In this document: piece by piece, positions 11,971-25,073 of the stretch | How positions within the stretch are numbered: the first letter of the stretch is position 1 | How the letters are laid out: each line of letters starts with the position of its first letter | Origin: Rhypophila decipiens | Taxonomy: Eukaryota > Ascomycota > Sordariomycetes > Sordariales > Naviculisporaceae | Reading direction: 5' to 3' | DNA length: 64,000 nt | Assembly (NCBI GenBank): GCA_033297075.1 | Contig: MU858059.1 | Span: forward strand, 248,001-312,000 | Translations under genes and position numbers: made by a program | Notes under the pieces: generated by a model | The model's database searches: none | Told to the model about the DNA's origin: nothing | The model's input: the letters and a program-made list of their open reading frames with translations, nothing else

Positions 11971-12123
11971 GCCGCCGCTAAAACCACCGTCTTGGCCTTC
12001 AACCTACACTAGTATCCTAAGGTCAATACTATGGAATAAACACCTTAACTAGCTCGACTAAATACCTTGACTGGCTCGAAAATATGCCTATATTGAAGGC
12101 CAGACGGTGGTTTTAGCGGCGGC
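11971..12123. repeat. Inverted-repeat element with 22-bp core, locus B
   Basis: The left arm 11971-12002 and right arm 12093-12123 are inverted copies over 31 bp with a single one-base difference. They read GCCGCCGCTAAAACCACCGT... on the left and its complement on the right. The 90-bp centre holds about four degenerate 22-bp units (GGAATAAACACCTTAACTAG and relatives). The right edge is 48 bp beyond the end of the minus-strand membrane-protein frame. No convincing target-site duplication is visible. Confidence 0.88.
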
Positions 12124-12171
12124 ATCAAAAACAAACAACCCCAAGGTGCTTCCATAAGGCGCTCATGTCCA

Positions 12172-15100
12172 TCAGGCATAGTCAACCCTCACCCTTTTAG
12201 CACCCTCACCCCCTCCCTCCCAGGGCGGAATCCTACCATTCTCATCATCACTTTCCGTCCTCAAGCAATACCACCTGCCCATCCCCTCGACCAACGAATC
12301 TCGCTCCCTCTTACTCTTCACCATCGAAAGCCCCTCAAATTCCCTTACCATTCTCGACTCAAAGAGGTAATACAAACACCCCGCAATAGTATCCATCCTC
12401 ACAAGGAGTTCAATCTCCGTACCTGTACCCTGACCGTGTATCTCTCGCCCAGTCCTAAATACCCTCCTCAATCTACAAGTCCTCCACACATCCACCACCA
12501 AAACAAGAACCATATGCCCCAAAAAGGCCACAGTCATCCAGGTACAAACCTCGTGGATCTTCCAAGTCACTGAATTAGAGAAGGGAATCTGGGAAAGCAA
12601 AATCGGCGTGAACTTGGCGAACAAAGCGGCCAGAGCAATGTTGAACGACATGGAGTCCTTTCTGAGTTTTTGGACTGGCGATACGCAACGCCAGAGCCCC
12701 ACAAAGATGTTGTTCGATGGTGGCGAGAGTAAAATGGAGCTGGCGGCTTGCTGGGGGTTCTTTGCTAGGAGTTGATGGATTTGGGATTCGGAGGTATCTA
12801 AGTACCACGTCAATGAATGCGTAGATGGTTAGTAAGGCTAAGAATAGGAACATGGCTATCTATGGCCGTTGGCCTTTTGTATTATTCTGTCTTTGCTCTA
12901 TGCGGAAGATGAGAGGAAATGGGACTTCTCACATGAGTAATAGTAGCTCCAAAAGGCGTCGATAATGGTGCCAAAGCCTGCGAACAGTATGCGCACCCCG
13001 ATTGTCTGGCTATTCATAAAAGCTTCCAATCCTGTATCCACGCCAACTGTCGTCTCGTAGTTGAGAATCAGGTTGAGGAGGCCTATGGTGAATAGCAGCG
13101 CTAGTATTCTGACAAGGAATTCCCCCGCCCACTTTGTCGTCGGCATGTTCCAACGTCTAGTGAACGACATTCTGTCTGCATCCAGCGGCTTTCGCGTACG
13201 TGGGTTCTTGGAAGTCACCCGAATCAGTATCTCGTCGTCGGTCGCAGTCGGGACAACCTGGATGCCGTAGCCAGCTGCTCCAGACCCACCATCACCTGGT
13301 GGCGCTGTTGTTGGATGAGACGCTGTCGCAAATCCTAATCGATACCGCTTCCCATCAAGCGCTCTTCTTATCTGAGTGCCAACACTGGGTTGCGTTCCTG
13401 TTGGCTGTGAGGGAGGTATTGATCTCAGAAGTTGTTGCAGCTCACCACCCTGACTGGTCATGGCCGCCATGCTCGCAATACTCCAGGGGCCAGCAGCGAG
13501 ACCCGAGTGCCATCGGGATACCAGGACGGCTATGCCGAGGACCAGGACCGCCAGAGTGATTACCAGACCCTCTGCGATTCGCATCAAAACTGTCGACTTC
13601 CTCAACCCAATTGCGCAAAGCTGCACGGGCTCAGCTGAGCTCTTGGTGGCCGAGATTCGGTTACAGTCCGCTGTTACGTCGATCCGGATAACCTCGCTGG
13701 ATAATGTGACCAAGATCACAGCGAGTCCACTCAACAGGGTCGATAATAATGGCAAAGGGTCCTTGAACAACAGCAGATGACGAGCGGCGATAACCGGTGC
13801 CGACAAGAGACTAGGGCTTCGACTGAGGGTGAGTGAGTCCTCCACTAGTGCGCCCTGTGGACGACCCAGCGCTCGAAATGGGACAATCGAATGCACACTT
13901 GTTGTTAAGACTTGGAGCAGCATGAGGAGGACCGTGGATAATAGCACTGGGACGACGGACACCATCAGGTAGTCTGCCTCTGACCGAAGATTGAAGTATT
14001 TGGATGCTACATCGGAGGGGATCGGCCCATTTGGCTGAAAAGGCCTTCCAACCGGCGTTACCCGACTGGGTGGCAGTCTCCAGAGAGTAGGACTGGGCAG
14101 ATGGCTAGAAGAGTTCTGGGTGTAAGTCACGTTTACCAGCGGACTGCCTTGCACGGTGATGGATAGTTGCATGTCGTCATCCATGGTTACCGGGGTAGTA
14201 ACACTCTGGGTATCGGTTACTGAGTCCGGTCTGGTGGCATTGTCGCTCAAGGCTGAGCGCTCATTGCTGAGAGCCCCCGATGCTTGGGCGGTCTCCACAG
14301 AACTCACCAGTGGTGCCGTCGGCGAGATGGTACTGGGCTGAATGGAACGAAATTGGGAGTTGTCGCTCAGAGTTGGTCTGGATTGCGCATTTGAGATGGG
14401 CGTGAGATTGCTTGAGGATTTGGTGGGCTCGTTTGACTTGTCGGGCACGGTGGAGGTTATCTCCTTTGAGCTCATCGTTTCAGTCGACCTGGCCTCAGGA
14501 GGCCGTTCAGTCGACCCACGTACCGACACAAAGTCTTCCAAACTGGTTGTTGGCTCGGGTGACTGCGACCCCGAGTCATCAGACACGCCGGTCGCCCGGA
14601 ATACATCCGTGCCGCAGCATGTAGTCGAAGAGGGAGTAGGGGGCAGCGTCTTCGATCCCGGGCTTGGATATCTTGAACTCGGGCTGTTATTGCCAGTTGC
14701 CGACATTGTCTCTGTCGCTGTCGCTGGCGAAAGTGCAGGTGCTACGGGGGAAGAGAGCGGCAAAGTCCACCATGTGGTCGCGGAGGGGTCAGACGGATCA
14801 GTGGTCCGAGTACAAGCAAATGAAAAGGTGTACCTGCTGGTCCAGGGCCATAGAATGCATGGGTTGTCAACGTACCAAGTCGAGCCCGGATCGGGATAGT
14901 ACGGAACCATCTCGGCGGTCCAGCGCTCGGGGTACAGGGCAGTGTCTGTTGATCTCACAAAGTTGCCAAAGACGTCAACAAGGTCGCTTCCTGCTATTCT
15001 GCGAACAATGGGAATCGCGGCGTTCCCTTTCCCATCTATGCGTGCGTATTGCCATTCCGGCCGATGCCTCAACTCGGCTGGTGGCGTTGTCAGTTGTGTG

Positions 15101-16479
15101 CTGGACAAGCCGAGAGCACCGACGTCAACAGTGGAAGCGCCGCCCGGTTGGGAGGTAACAAGAGATGTCTCGAATTGGAAGCGCTTGCAGTATCTGAATG
15201 TCGAGATGGCGTACATGGCTGACCGGCAACCTTGGTCATGCGAGTCCCAAGTCAACAGTGCGCTGCTGGATTGGTAGTAAGGGACATTCAGGTACCAGTC
15301 CGGATTTGGGGGTATCCCCGGCCAATTCATTGCCCAGTCAATCGAGCCAGGCCCCAAGTCTGAAAGCAGATCGCCGAGTCTGCAGGGGCACCAGCTGGGA
15401 TTATCCGTAGTGAACGTGTCAATAATCTCCTCGACCATGATAGTCGTGTTTATCATCCAGGAAGTCTCTGGCTTCCCACCTGATGACGTTGGAGCCGTAA
15501 GCGACGGCGGGTCATCGGCGAGCATATTCACTCGCCACGTTGGAGCTGCCCATCCGCAAAAGGTATTGATAGGAGTGAATGGCTTTGGGTAATTATCTTC
15601 TGGTGGTCGTGGTTCAGGCGCAGGTTCGGGACTTGCTGTCCTCCGCCCAAGGGCCGTTGCGGTGCCACGTCCATCGAGAAAGACCGAGTTGCCAACCCGT
15701 TGTAGCTCGTGTACATTCCAGCGATGCCCCCCAGATTCATCCGTTCTATTAGGGACTCGAATCGAACTGTGGATCGGGAGGAGCTTGTAGTGCGCCGGAG
15801 GCAAGTTGTTCATCTCGAATTCCAAGAAGGCAAATAGGCCCGCAAGGATCATCAAGAGGAAGACACAGTACGGCCAGCGTATAGCGGCGGGCTTGTAGTT
15901 TGGCGTTGCGTCGGTGCTGGCCTGCGGCTCTTTTGCTCCTCTTTCGTGGTTTGTGTTCAGCCAGTTGCCTCGAGGGTGATAGGTTCCTTCTCCCAGAGAG
16001 ATCGATGATGCAGAGGAAGTGCGGATCAATCGGTCGGTGCTGTAAGTGCTGTAAGTCCTAGCAACTGGTAGGTCCTCAAGTTCAATGTCGCATTCCGAAG
16101 AGGTTGCAGGAGACTGAGCGGAGACCCTTGTTCCCCTGGATGCCTGGTATAGGAGTTTTCCATCCAACGGCTTGACGAGACCTGACCTTAGCTTGGACCT
16201 TGTAGCGAGAGCGACTTTTCTGGGATATGACAGTCCGATTACGAAAGTCGGTGCCTCGGTGGCTGTCACGATATCTTTTTCTGTGCTTCTTTTGTCTGAG
16301 CCATTCTCTTTCGCGACTGAATGATCAAGGTTTATTGCCTTTTGTGTTGTCTGGTTCGACATTGAATGGGTGGTCTTTAGGAAAGCATCCTCCGATATGG
16401 AGCGGCCTGGGATGTCAATCATGTCATTCTTTGGGGCTGCATGAGATGCGTGACTGAATACCCTCCTAGTGCCTGCCAT
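12172..16479 (-). CDS. Large DUF3433-like membrane protein, C-terminus frameshifted
   Basis: The first open frame (16479-12898) gives 1193 residues: a cytosolic N-terminus, a membrane segment near residue 205 (FLLMILAGLFAFLEFEM) and a long extracellular part with a conserved Cys/Trp-rich region (FCGWAAP, WCPCRLGD, CILWPW). A Ser/Thr/Pro-rich stalk and several membrane segments from about residue 840 follow. It resembles fungal DUF3433 proteins, whose role is unknown. The family normally continues with a second DUF3433 unit. Here that unit (SILLSPPSNNIFVGLW, HEVCTWMTVAFLGHM) is present at 12813-12172. A 77-bp GTGAGA-TAG intron (12932-12856) extends the gene through FLFLALLTIYAFIDV, but the remainder lies in another frame from about 12805-12810. 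It is either a one-base lesion, a sequence error, or an unseen splice. Confidence 0.7.
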
Positions 16480-18451
16480 TTTTCACATCGTGGAAGGAAC
16501 GTTGAGTTTGTATTGGGTTTTCCATTTCTCACATTCGAAGGAGGAAAGAGCCAGAGAAGGACTGAAGTGGGAACCTGCTTTACTTCTTCCGCCGGTATGG
16601 ACCGCCAGAAAATGGACATGACGCCTCGCCGCCATCCAAGAAATCTTTTTACCCAAAATACAAAGTCAGTGCTCCCAGCGCCACACGTACTGTGCAACCA
16701 CCAGACCAGCTACAAATTGAGATTAATCTGGTTCGATACCACCCGTTCGTCAGATTCAATCAGTCCAAGGCTGGTACTGGGACCGCTCAACGCGGACCGT
16801 GAGGCACGATACTGGGAAATCTATGGTTATCACATTGTTTGCCAGGACATCCCGGTACCCTTAATAGGTCATAAGAATCACCACACCCAAGTGACCGAGC
16901 ATAAAGCCGCGGTTCGGCTGGGTAAATACCAGAGATCTTTGGGATAGTCTGATTGGAGCGGCCCAGAATTTGCTTCCCGAAAGTACCATCACTCAGGGGC
17001 AAAGTTTCATGCGATTCCAGGGCACGTAAAAATGCTTTGTGACAATCTCATTTATTCGTTGGAAGAAGTTGGGTGTCATTTCCGCACAGAAGTTCTGGTT
17101 GTGCTGAGGCTCGGTTGGAGACTGAGAACGTCCTCGAAGCAATTCTCAACTGAACAGCTAGCATAACAAGCTGATATCATCAACCATCGAACGGGACCAG
17201 CTGACAGGATCCGGGTCTTCTAGACTAATGGACCGATCATTGCCTGAGTTTCAAGAGCAACCAATGATGATACGAGTACTCCACAAGCCAACGCGTCAAC
17301 GCCGAGGACCAAGTAGCTCAAAATATGTACCGTATAAAAGAGAATCCTACAGTGTCTAAAGTGTGAACTGCCCAAGGCCATATGTATGAATTGTCTGCTA
17401 TTGCTGTATTGTTACGTCGTATTCCACATCCCGTTTGTCTTCAGCTGACCATTCTATTTACAAAACTGCTCGAGGATTTCCTAGCATGGCCACTTGAGCT
17501 AGACTCCCGGCTTATCGGGGTTGGCGGCGCTCTCACTCCGGCATCGAATTACTGGAGACCGCGATGATGTCAGGAGGTCTCCATCCGATTGGAGTCGGGC
17601 AGAAGGGGACTGGCCGGGGCCGACTGCTAGTCCGACTGGACCGAGAAGACTGGCGGCTGTGATCGAGGGCTCCCGACCCGATGATATGACCGTCTTGGTT
17701 TGACCGGCCAACGAGAGCGGCAGTGGTGGTAGCATCGACTCGCCCCGCCTGCTTGATGTGTCCCCCGGACATCATCGGGGTTGCCCGGGGTCTTTGGGCG
17801 CCCCTTCTTGTGGGTAACCGACGTTCCTCTGTCTCGTCTGATCAAGAATACCGTGGACAGTGTTCTAACCGTTTATCACAGTCGGTCTGTGCGGCGCCGT
17901 TCACCAGCATAACAATAGGCCCCTCGCCCTCCAGCTTGATATAAACCATGCCGGACTTTGCGGCCTCCCTGCCGGCTTCGTCTTATGATCCTATTGGTAA
18001 AGGCAGCACCACACGACTTCGCGTTCAATTGTGAAATGAGCGTAATATCACCGACTGGACCGAGAAACGGAGAGGGGCTGTAAAGCCAGCCTCCGGTGAA
18101 TGGGGACGGGACCATGAGGCACTGAATATCTGAATCCAGCAGGCATATAAACATATAACCGCCATTTATTAGACAGATACTTCTGTAGTCCCATCCTGTA
18201 CAAACGCCACAAACCCCGTCCCGATTTATCATGTATATCCAATCGCTGTATCTCCCAAAACACATAACGTTATTGAAAACATAAACCTCGCAAAATGACA
18301 AGGCGTCATTGAAGCCAGGGTAACGACATGGTATCATCCGCTTTTGAAGCTTTGCAAAATATCAAAAAATTACTCTTCAACTTGATGTCCACATCCTAAT
18401 AACATCTCGCACCAAACTCATTGTGAGCTCCTAAACGCCTCAAGCACCATC
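16480..18451. other. Intergenic region
   Basis: No supported gene. A GC-richer patch lies at about 17560-17780. Open frames such as 16441-16947 and 17876-18337 have no domain-like pattern. Confidence 0.5.
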
Positions 18452-19260
18452 TTAGGCATTCCGAGTTGGCAACTCATACCCGTACCCCGTCTGCTGGACC
18501 TGCTGTGGCTGCCCATACCCATACTGCGGCTGGGCTTCCGTCTGCTGTCCGTAACCGGTATGTTGTGGCATGGGGACGTGGGCCTCGGCATAATGCACCG
18601 GCTTGGGCACGTCGGCAAAGTCGGCTTGGCCGTAGGGCGTATTGGGGGCATACGGCTGCGGCGTCTGGTTCGCGATACCGGCAGTTCCAAGCTCGGGGTT
18701 GTAGGCAGGCTGGTACTTTCCGCCCGTGCCAAGCTTGCCGGTGCGGAAAAAGTGGAAGACGACGCTGGCGTAGATGAGGAGGCCGAGGAAGGAGAGTCTG
18801 GAGGGCCAATTAGCATGTGAACGCAAGGTAAGCAAAGGGGAGAGCAGCCGTACAGAATGACAACACCAATTCCAATGCTCAGTCCCGAACTGGCGCCAAT
18901 CGCCGACAGGATGAAGAAGATGAGCCAGAGCGTGGTCTGGAGAACATTGACAATGAGGAAAAACTTTGGGCTGAGGGTCCTCCGCGAGCGCTTTACAATG
19001 CAGACGATGTCGAGAATGAGACAGATGAGAATCAGGACCATGATGACGGCGAGAATCGCAATGACTGTGCCTTTCGCCTTGTTGAGGTTGTAGTCGGTCT
19101 CGAGCCGGCCGTCGAAGCCACTGTATGAACCGATCACGCCGATTAAAAGGCCGTAAATGCCAATCTCTGCCAGCATGATGATGATGCGTATGACCCAGAA
19201 TGGGATCAAGACGCGCTTGAGGAAGGGCGAAGAGTCGCCAACCACATATGGGTCAGGCAT
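18452..19260 (-). CDS. MARVEL-like four-TM membrane protein
   Basis: Two exons (19260-18854 and 18797-18452; GTACGG...CAG intron of 56 bp) code for 250 residues. The ATG at 19260 (MPDPYVVGDSS) is preferred to an in-frame one 63 bp upstream because the upstream residues are unstructured. Four hydrophobic helices are visible at about 15-45, 70-98, 107-132 and 136-158 with short loops, the layout of the MARVEL membrane-associating domain. In fungi such proteins sit in plasma-membrane domains or secretory vesicles. The C-terminal tail of about 90 residues is rich in Pro, Gln, Tyr and Gly (QHTGYGQQ, YGYGQPQQVQQTGYGYE) and likely disordered. No signal peptide precedes the first helix. Confidence 0.8.
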
Positions 19261-21163
19261 GTTGCCGGTTTTTTTCTCTTGGTTCGGTGGAGGATGTGAG
19301 AACAGGTCCCTGCTGGCGTCCAAACCCGGTGGTTATATTCGCGTCGCAGCTCTCGACCGCTTGCCGTGAATCTTTCGTCGTCAACTGCGATGGTGGTTTG
19401 GACTGTCGATAGAGTCACGAAGGCGAGTTTGAAGAGTCGTCAAAAATGGGGAAGAGAAAAATAAAAGAGAAGGATGAACCAAGGAGCTCAATCAGGCAGG
19501 ATGGATCGGTATTTCAAGCATCCTTGGCCGAATCCCAGCCCCAGTGACGGAATCAATCTGGAAATCCCATGTCTGGTCCCATTTCTGGAACCCCTGCGGC
19601 ACCCAGCTGCCTGGAGATTTCTTGGAAACCGATCCGTCCAATTGGGCCTCAGCGCTAGATCCTTGTCCCACTGTCTAAGCCTTTCTCTTTGTCATTTCGA
19701 CTGGACCCAAGAAGATCAGCTCCCTTGAATCTCCACAGTAGGGCTATTTTCTCGCACCTTTATTGGCTCAGTGACGCACTAATCCCCGTCGCTTGCCAAG
19801 AATAGTGGCTTGGTCTCTCCTTCCTAAGCTCAAATTGGCAAACAGGGTCTTCGCCGATAAAATGGCGCCCTTTTCCTCGTTTATCTTCTCTTGGCCTTCT
19901 TGCTTTCCCCTTTGGCAATTGACGAAGGAGAACAACAGTTCGGCGTTACATGTTGATACCTAAATTTACGGTTCACCTCTCATGGCACTGCGGCGTGTTG
20001 GTTTGAGGCATCCTTATCTCCAAATGGCAGTTTTGAGGGATTCTCAATGGAAACGGCGAAGGAGAGAAAAATCACGACCTCCTGCGTTTCCAGTGCAGTG
20101 AAAGACTACGAGCTGGTATGACTTGGAACAGCGGAGCCACCACCATCAAGCCACTGCATGAAGTAGTGAGCTTTCTGAACCTGTCGACAGCACATTGTGC
20201 GTCTCATCTTTTGGGGTGAGTGTGTGTTCTAGACTTTAATAACGCCACAAGAGGCATGCATTTCGACCTGAGCTGGATGCGTTCCGATGAGCTAGCCAAT
20301 CGCGAACTGGGAATTGGGTGTGTTACGCGCTACCCGTAGCAGAAGGAGCGCTGCTGGGCAGTGCTGGCTGGCTTGGGGGTTTTTTTCTTCGGCGGCCTGA
20401 CCGAGGAACTGAACGCCACAAACCCCGGGTCCAGGCTCACTGCTGCAGATTTCAACATGGTTTCGCAAGGGAAGCCACGTTTCGTGATATCGCCAGCAAC
20501 TACTCCGTACCCCGTAAAGAGTAAAGACGCTCAAAGAGTGTACCGGTATTGATCGAGAAGGAAATGAGTTACTGATATGCTCGCCCCCTCTGCGGGAGCT
20601 CGACGACTCGAGTGTTATAACGCCTCCAAGCAGACGTCCAAGACCCGACAACCAATGTTGTGTTGCTTGAGCCCCCAATTTTGGAGCCATTCCCGAAACC
20701 TGTGGACCCCTGATCGACAGTCTCCATCGGCTCAGCCCTAGAAGTGGGCTGCTCTTTAACAAGTGCCTCGGCACCATGCCCCTTGATGTCGTGAAAGCTT
20801 CAGTCACAGCCAGGGCACGTGGAGGTACTGCAAGTGTAGTCGTAAACCGGAGTCGCTCACCTCATTGCTTATTTGTCTCCATGCCAATATCATGCCTTCT
20901 TCGATATTTTAGGTTAGACCCAGTGCTTGTTATGTGTGCGCCCGGCAGATAAAACTAGCCAATCGACGATGCAGACGTGTGTCTCTATATCACCCAGGAA
21001 GTCGCCTTGGAAAATGCCTTGAGCATCGCGCACGTGATGCTGTTCGCTCGACAAGACACAGACACACATCTGACGTCGCTGTCAGGCTCTGCTTGCTAAG
21101 AGTTGTCGCCATCGTGCAATCACAGAGATCTCATGGTCAACTCCTGCCACGCACCGAATTCAA
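19261..21163. other. Intergenic region
   Basis: No supported gene. The longest frame (20292-20807, minus) has no family resemblance and no splice support. Confidence 0.5.
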
Positions 21164-22440
21164 CATGGAGGTCTTAGCTTTGGTATCTCTGATTTCAAAT
21201 GTTGTTCAGTTTGTGACTTTTTCCAAAGACTTGATCTCGACAAGTCTTGACATTCGTTATTCTACGAGCGGCACTTCTGACGACATCCTCTGCATTAACT
21301 CCGTGTACACAAAGCTGAGTGCGTTCAGCGCGAAGATGGAGTCCATTTCCGACACCAAGATTCTGGCCGATGGAGAGATTGCTTGTGCCCTATCCGCCAT
21401 CAAAGACTTGTCAGCCAAGTGCAGAATCGACTGCGACAGTCTTTTGAGAATCACCGAAAAGCTCACAGTAAAGTCCGAAGAGAAGACAACCAGGAAGGTC
21501 CTCAAGACGACATGGCGCACGGCAATGATGAAGAATGAAATATCTCAGATGGAGGAGCGGCTGAGCAGGCGACCCTGACTCTTCATATCTGCGCCATAAC
21601 AAGGTTTGCCTGACCAATATTTCAGGGGAATTGTACGCTGACAAGAAGAGGCAGTTCCTGGCAAGCCAAGTTTCAGAGAGATTTCAATGAGCTCCAAACA
21701 AACAGCATGCGACTTCAAGTGGACCAATCCGCTAAGCTACAGGCGGCTACAGATATTCTTTCGAGGTTGGACAGCCGCACCCAACTGGCCAGCCTCCAAC
21801 CCCAAGCACATCCAGTGTGCGCCTCGGACATTGACTCGCTTGTTCACAAGGTTCGACAGCTGACGTTGTCCAGGCATGCGTTGGCAAGGGAACAGGACAT
21901 TTTGAGGAGCCTCAGCTTTGCAGCCCGCCCTGTACGACATGATGCCATTTGCGAAGCGCATACCAGTACATTCCAATGGGCTTTTCAAAAGAGCGAGAAC
22001 GACACAGCGCCTAATGCGCTTGCACAATGGCTTGAGACTGGGAATGGCTTATTTTGGGTACCAGGCAAGCCGGGCTCTAGCAAATCCACCTTTAGTAAGT
22101 CGAGTATCTCCTTGGTGTTCCATATGGTGATGGCTAACTCTTGAAACAGTGAAATACATTGCAAGCCACCCCATGACCGAGACCTTGATTGCTAGGACAT
22201 CATGGAAAGTCATCCGTGCTAGTCACTACTTTAGTACTTTTGGAGCTCCGGTACCGAGATCCAAAAGTCCCATGAAGGTCTTCTCCGCGAATTACTTTAA
22301 GATATACGTGTAATTGCGCGAGCAAAGTTTCAAGAGCGACCGGGCGGTCTGGAAGGCTTTGGGTGTCTATCTGGTCAAGAGTTGGACCCTCAGTGACACC
22401 AGTCACCAGGCATCATCCAGGGCTGGCATTTTTACCATCA
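21164..22440 (+). pseudogene. NLR (NACHT-type STAND) pseudogene
   Basis: The start MEVLALVSLISNVVQFVTFS is typical of the helical N-terminal domain of fungal NLRs. That frame stops at 21578, but shifting one base restores the expected continuation QATLTLHICAIT. Coding resumes as DFNELQTNSMRLQ...ILSRLD, and a P-loop region (GLFWVPGKPGSSKSTF) reaches a 55-bp GTAAGT...CAG intron (22095-22149). It continues as MKYIASHP, then shifts frame again near 22258; the correct frame (KSHEGLLRELL) meets a TAA. Nothing after about 22440 resembles the rest of a NACHT domain, so Walker B, the winged helix and the repeats are absent. Three or more lesions make this a relic of a cell-surveillance or incompatibility gene. 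Confidence 0.82.
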
Positions 22441-22668
22441 ATAGCAACTTGTAAGTGCAAACAAAGGCAAAGAACGAAAAAGAACATTAAATTAAACTAG
22501 AAAGAGCCATAATGCCGAGGTTGTCGCAAGATAGCCCGATATGAAAGCAAATGATTGCAGCGGGTGAAGGAAAGGGTAACTTAAAGAAGCAAAGAAACGA
22601 AATTAAACAAGAGAAAAGAAACTTTTCATAATTCGAGTCGGATGCAGACGGTAGATTCGCAGGCCTAG

Positions 22669-23969
22669 CTAATCATGGGTGGGATTCCCCATGGAATCGT
22701 ACACCGTCTCGGCCTGACCCTCCTCGATGACATGGCTCCCGGTAAGATATAACTCAGAAGGCGTAAACTCGCCAGGCTGCCAGACGGGATTCGCGTAGTT
22801 GGCCCAACCATCTCCGTGGCCGTTGTAGAAATCATGACCGCCAGAGGCATTGACGTGATTATTCCAGGTGCCACATGTACTATCGTATGTGCTCGTTTGT
22901 TTGCTACGTCCCGAGTAGACAGGAGGGGAGAACATAGCTCGGTTGTTGTCGAGAGAAGCATCGGAATATTCGTAGTTGGAAGAAGGCCGAAGAGGTTCAC
23001 GTCGGGGGGCATATACACCATTTCCATGGTCACCCACACCACCAAGCCCGACCATTGCCGAATATCCGGATTGATTTGCCGAAGGAGGAAGGATCTGCTG
23101 GTATTCCACAGGTCTGGTCGTCGAAGACACAGAAGGCATAATCTCCTGGGCCTGGCTTCCCATCTGGTTTTGTCGACGACGAGGCAGCGGGGTGGGCGAG
23201 GTATCGCGGAGCCCTACGCCACGAGAAACAACCCCAGGAGCGAGAATAAATGGGCGCCGAACCACGCGGTTTTGGGCGTCACGGAGGAGGACTCCGCGCC
23301 GTATCTCACGCTGTGTCTCGGTCAGGTCACGGTCAGCAACGGACGGGACAAGCCAGGGGTCGGTTTCGTCAAAGGTAGCACCCGCATTGCCGCCGCCCTC
23401 TGCCCTGTTGTTCAGCCTGAGATAATCCTCAAATTCTTTTTCTGACGAGGTCGGGGTTGGCGGGTCCTCTTGGGCTGCTGGTACGCTGCGAACTCTACCG
23501 GGATTCCTGTAAAACGTTGGCTATTAGATTTTGAGATAGATGGAGTGTGAGGTGAGGAGGTAAATGCTGAGAAGTTTGTAGAGTGTAAAGCGGATAATTT
23601 GAGAATGATAAAGGGGGCGATAGAGGTAACAGGGTTATGGTCTGTGGAGTGGGAGTGTTTGGGGAGGATCTAGCGGGAAGGTCTACTTACATTGGCGTCA
23701 AACAGGTACCTTGCCAAACATCGGGAGCACGCTGGGAATAGGTGACAGTGCGTTCGAGAAGCCCATCTTGGGCAGCATAATCGACATTCATGTTGGCGTG
23801 AACAGCTTGAGAAACGTGGCCCAAATTATTGCTCGAGATGGCAAGGCTTTTCTCACCGCTGGGCAAATGAACTCCGTGTTAGCAAGGGCCAATCAATAGA
23901 GAAGAGCAGAGCGATGGGAAAGATTTACCCAAAGGTATCACTGGCCTCGCCGGTTGTGTAGAAAGACAT
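22669..23969 (-). CDS. Hypothetical three-exon protein
   Basis: Exons 23969-23929, 23858-23691 and 23506-22669 join in phase. Introns of 69 and 184 bp have GTAAAT...CAG and GTAAGT...CAG borders. The protein is 348 residues and begins MSFYTTGEASDTFGGEKS. A conserved-looking middle (EFEDYLRLNNRAEGG, FDETDPWLVPSVADRDLTET, QREIRRGVLLRDAQNRVV) is followed by a low-complexity region rich in Asn, Gly, Ser and Tyr. It ends with EFTPSELYLTGSHVIEEG. There is no signal peptide, membrane segment or recognised domain. The clean splice phasing and codon-like composition argue that it is a real gene. Confidence 0.68.
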
Positions 23970-25073
23970 CTTGGAGTCGACGACCTTCGCAGTTGGTACA
24001 GATAATGGAAAATAAAATATCGGGGCCCTGGCAGCCGTGAAAACAGTCCGGTGTCGAGGGTGGTGATAGCCTGAGATAGGCCGAGGTGATGGCGAGTATT
24101 CTCTGATGTCGATGCGCCAGAGGGAGGTTGGCGTTTGTCCAAGATGCCGACGTCTTGGTAAATCGAAATTTTCACAGTGGAAGAAGTAAATGAAGGACAG
24201 GATTCGCGAGATGGGCGAAGGTAAAGCTCTTTGTAGTAGGCTCTGGCGGAGGTTAGTTTTGATCTGATATCCTGACAGAAAGCAGATCAGTTGGCAGAAA
24301 GTGTCATACTATTGTCGATTCAGACGAAATGTTAAAGGGTCCTACCATTACCGGTGCGAAGAGATCATGTGCCATTGTATTTGGGATCAACCTTCAGGCC
24401 GTTTTCCGCAGTGTGGAGAGCATGGCATTTCAGATGGCTGAGGCTTGAAGAAGGAACGGCTCCTGAGTTGCAGGCGAGACTACATATTTCGACTCGGGCT
24501 ACCCAAATCCAAGCTATGGCATTTCAAGTTGATTCCATCTCCTCGAGATGCCAGGCGCTTCGAATTGTGCTTTGGGAGCTGCTCGGAGGCCGTTAAGGTT
24601 ACCAATGTACTAACAAAGTTTGGTGACCTCAGCTTTCGATTGACAGCAGTCTGAATAACTTCGTTTGCCACTTTCCGGCGTGTTCTGGTCCCGCCCCGTA
24701 GACAGGTCCCCTTTGATCTCAAGTACAACAGCACACTCCAGACGCTGCGATGTGAATCAGGGGACAGAAAGGAAAATAAAGAAAGCCAATTTATGTAGAA
24801 TCAACACTATTAACACCAGAATTCATAGAAAAAACCAGAAACTCGCTTATATACCTACTTAGTAGTATTTACTCCCCCGACTTGTACTTCTAACTAAGTG
24901 GAGGTCCATTTGGTAGAGTGTTAAAATGGGAACACATGACCGCCTTGCCCTCGCTTCAAAGAGACATGTCGATGCCGGGGATAGAAGCTAAGTTCGACGC
25001 ATTTAGGTTGGCGTTCCAGTTGAGCGTAATATGGTGTTATGCAACAGCTACGGTTACTATTTAGTATTTACAT
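23970..25073. other. Intergenic region
   Basis: No supported gene; AT-rich near 24770-24880. It contains the promoter of the preceding minus-strand gene and the 3' flank of the next. Confidence 0.5.

Noticed and set aside
16441..16947. 168-codon plus-strand frame over the start of the DUF3433-like gene
   Set aside because: It overlaps the real gene antisense and its remainder is featureless.
20292..20807. 171-codon minus-strand open frame
   Set aside because: No domain-like pattern, no signal peptide or splice support, and composition unlike neighbouring coding exons.
22200..22406. 68-codon antisense frame over the dead NLR
   Set aside because: It is a shadow of degenerate NLR sequence on the other strand.
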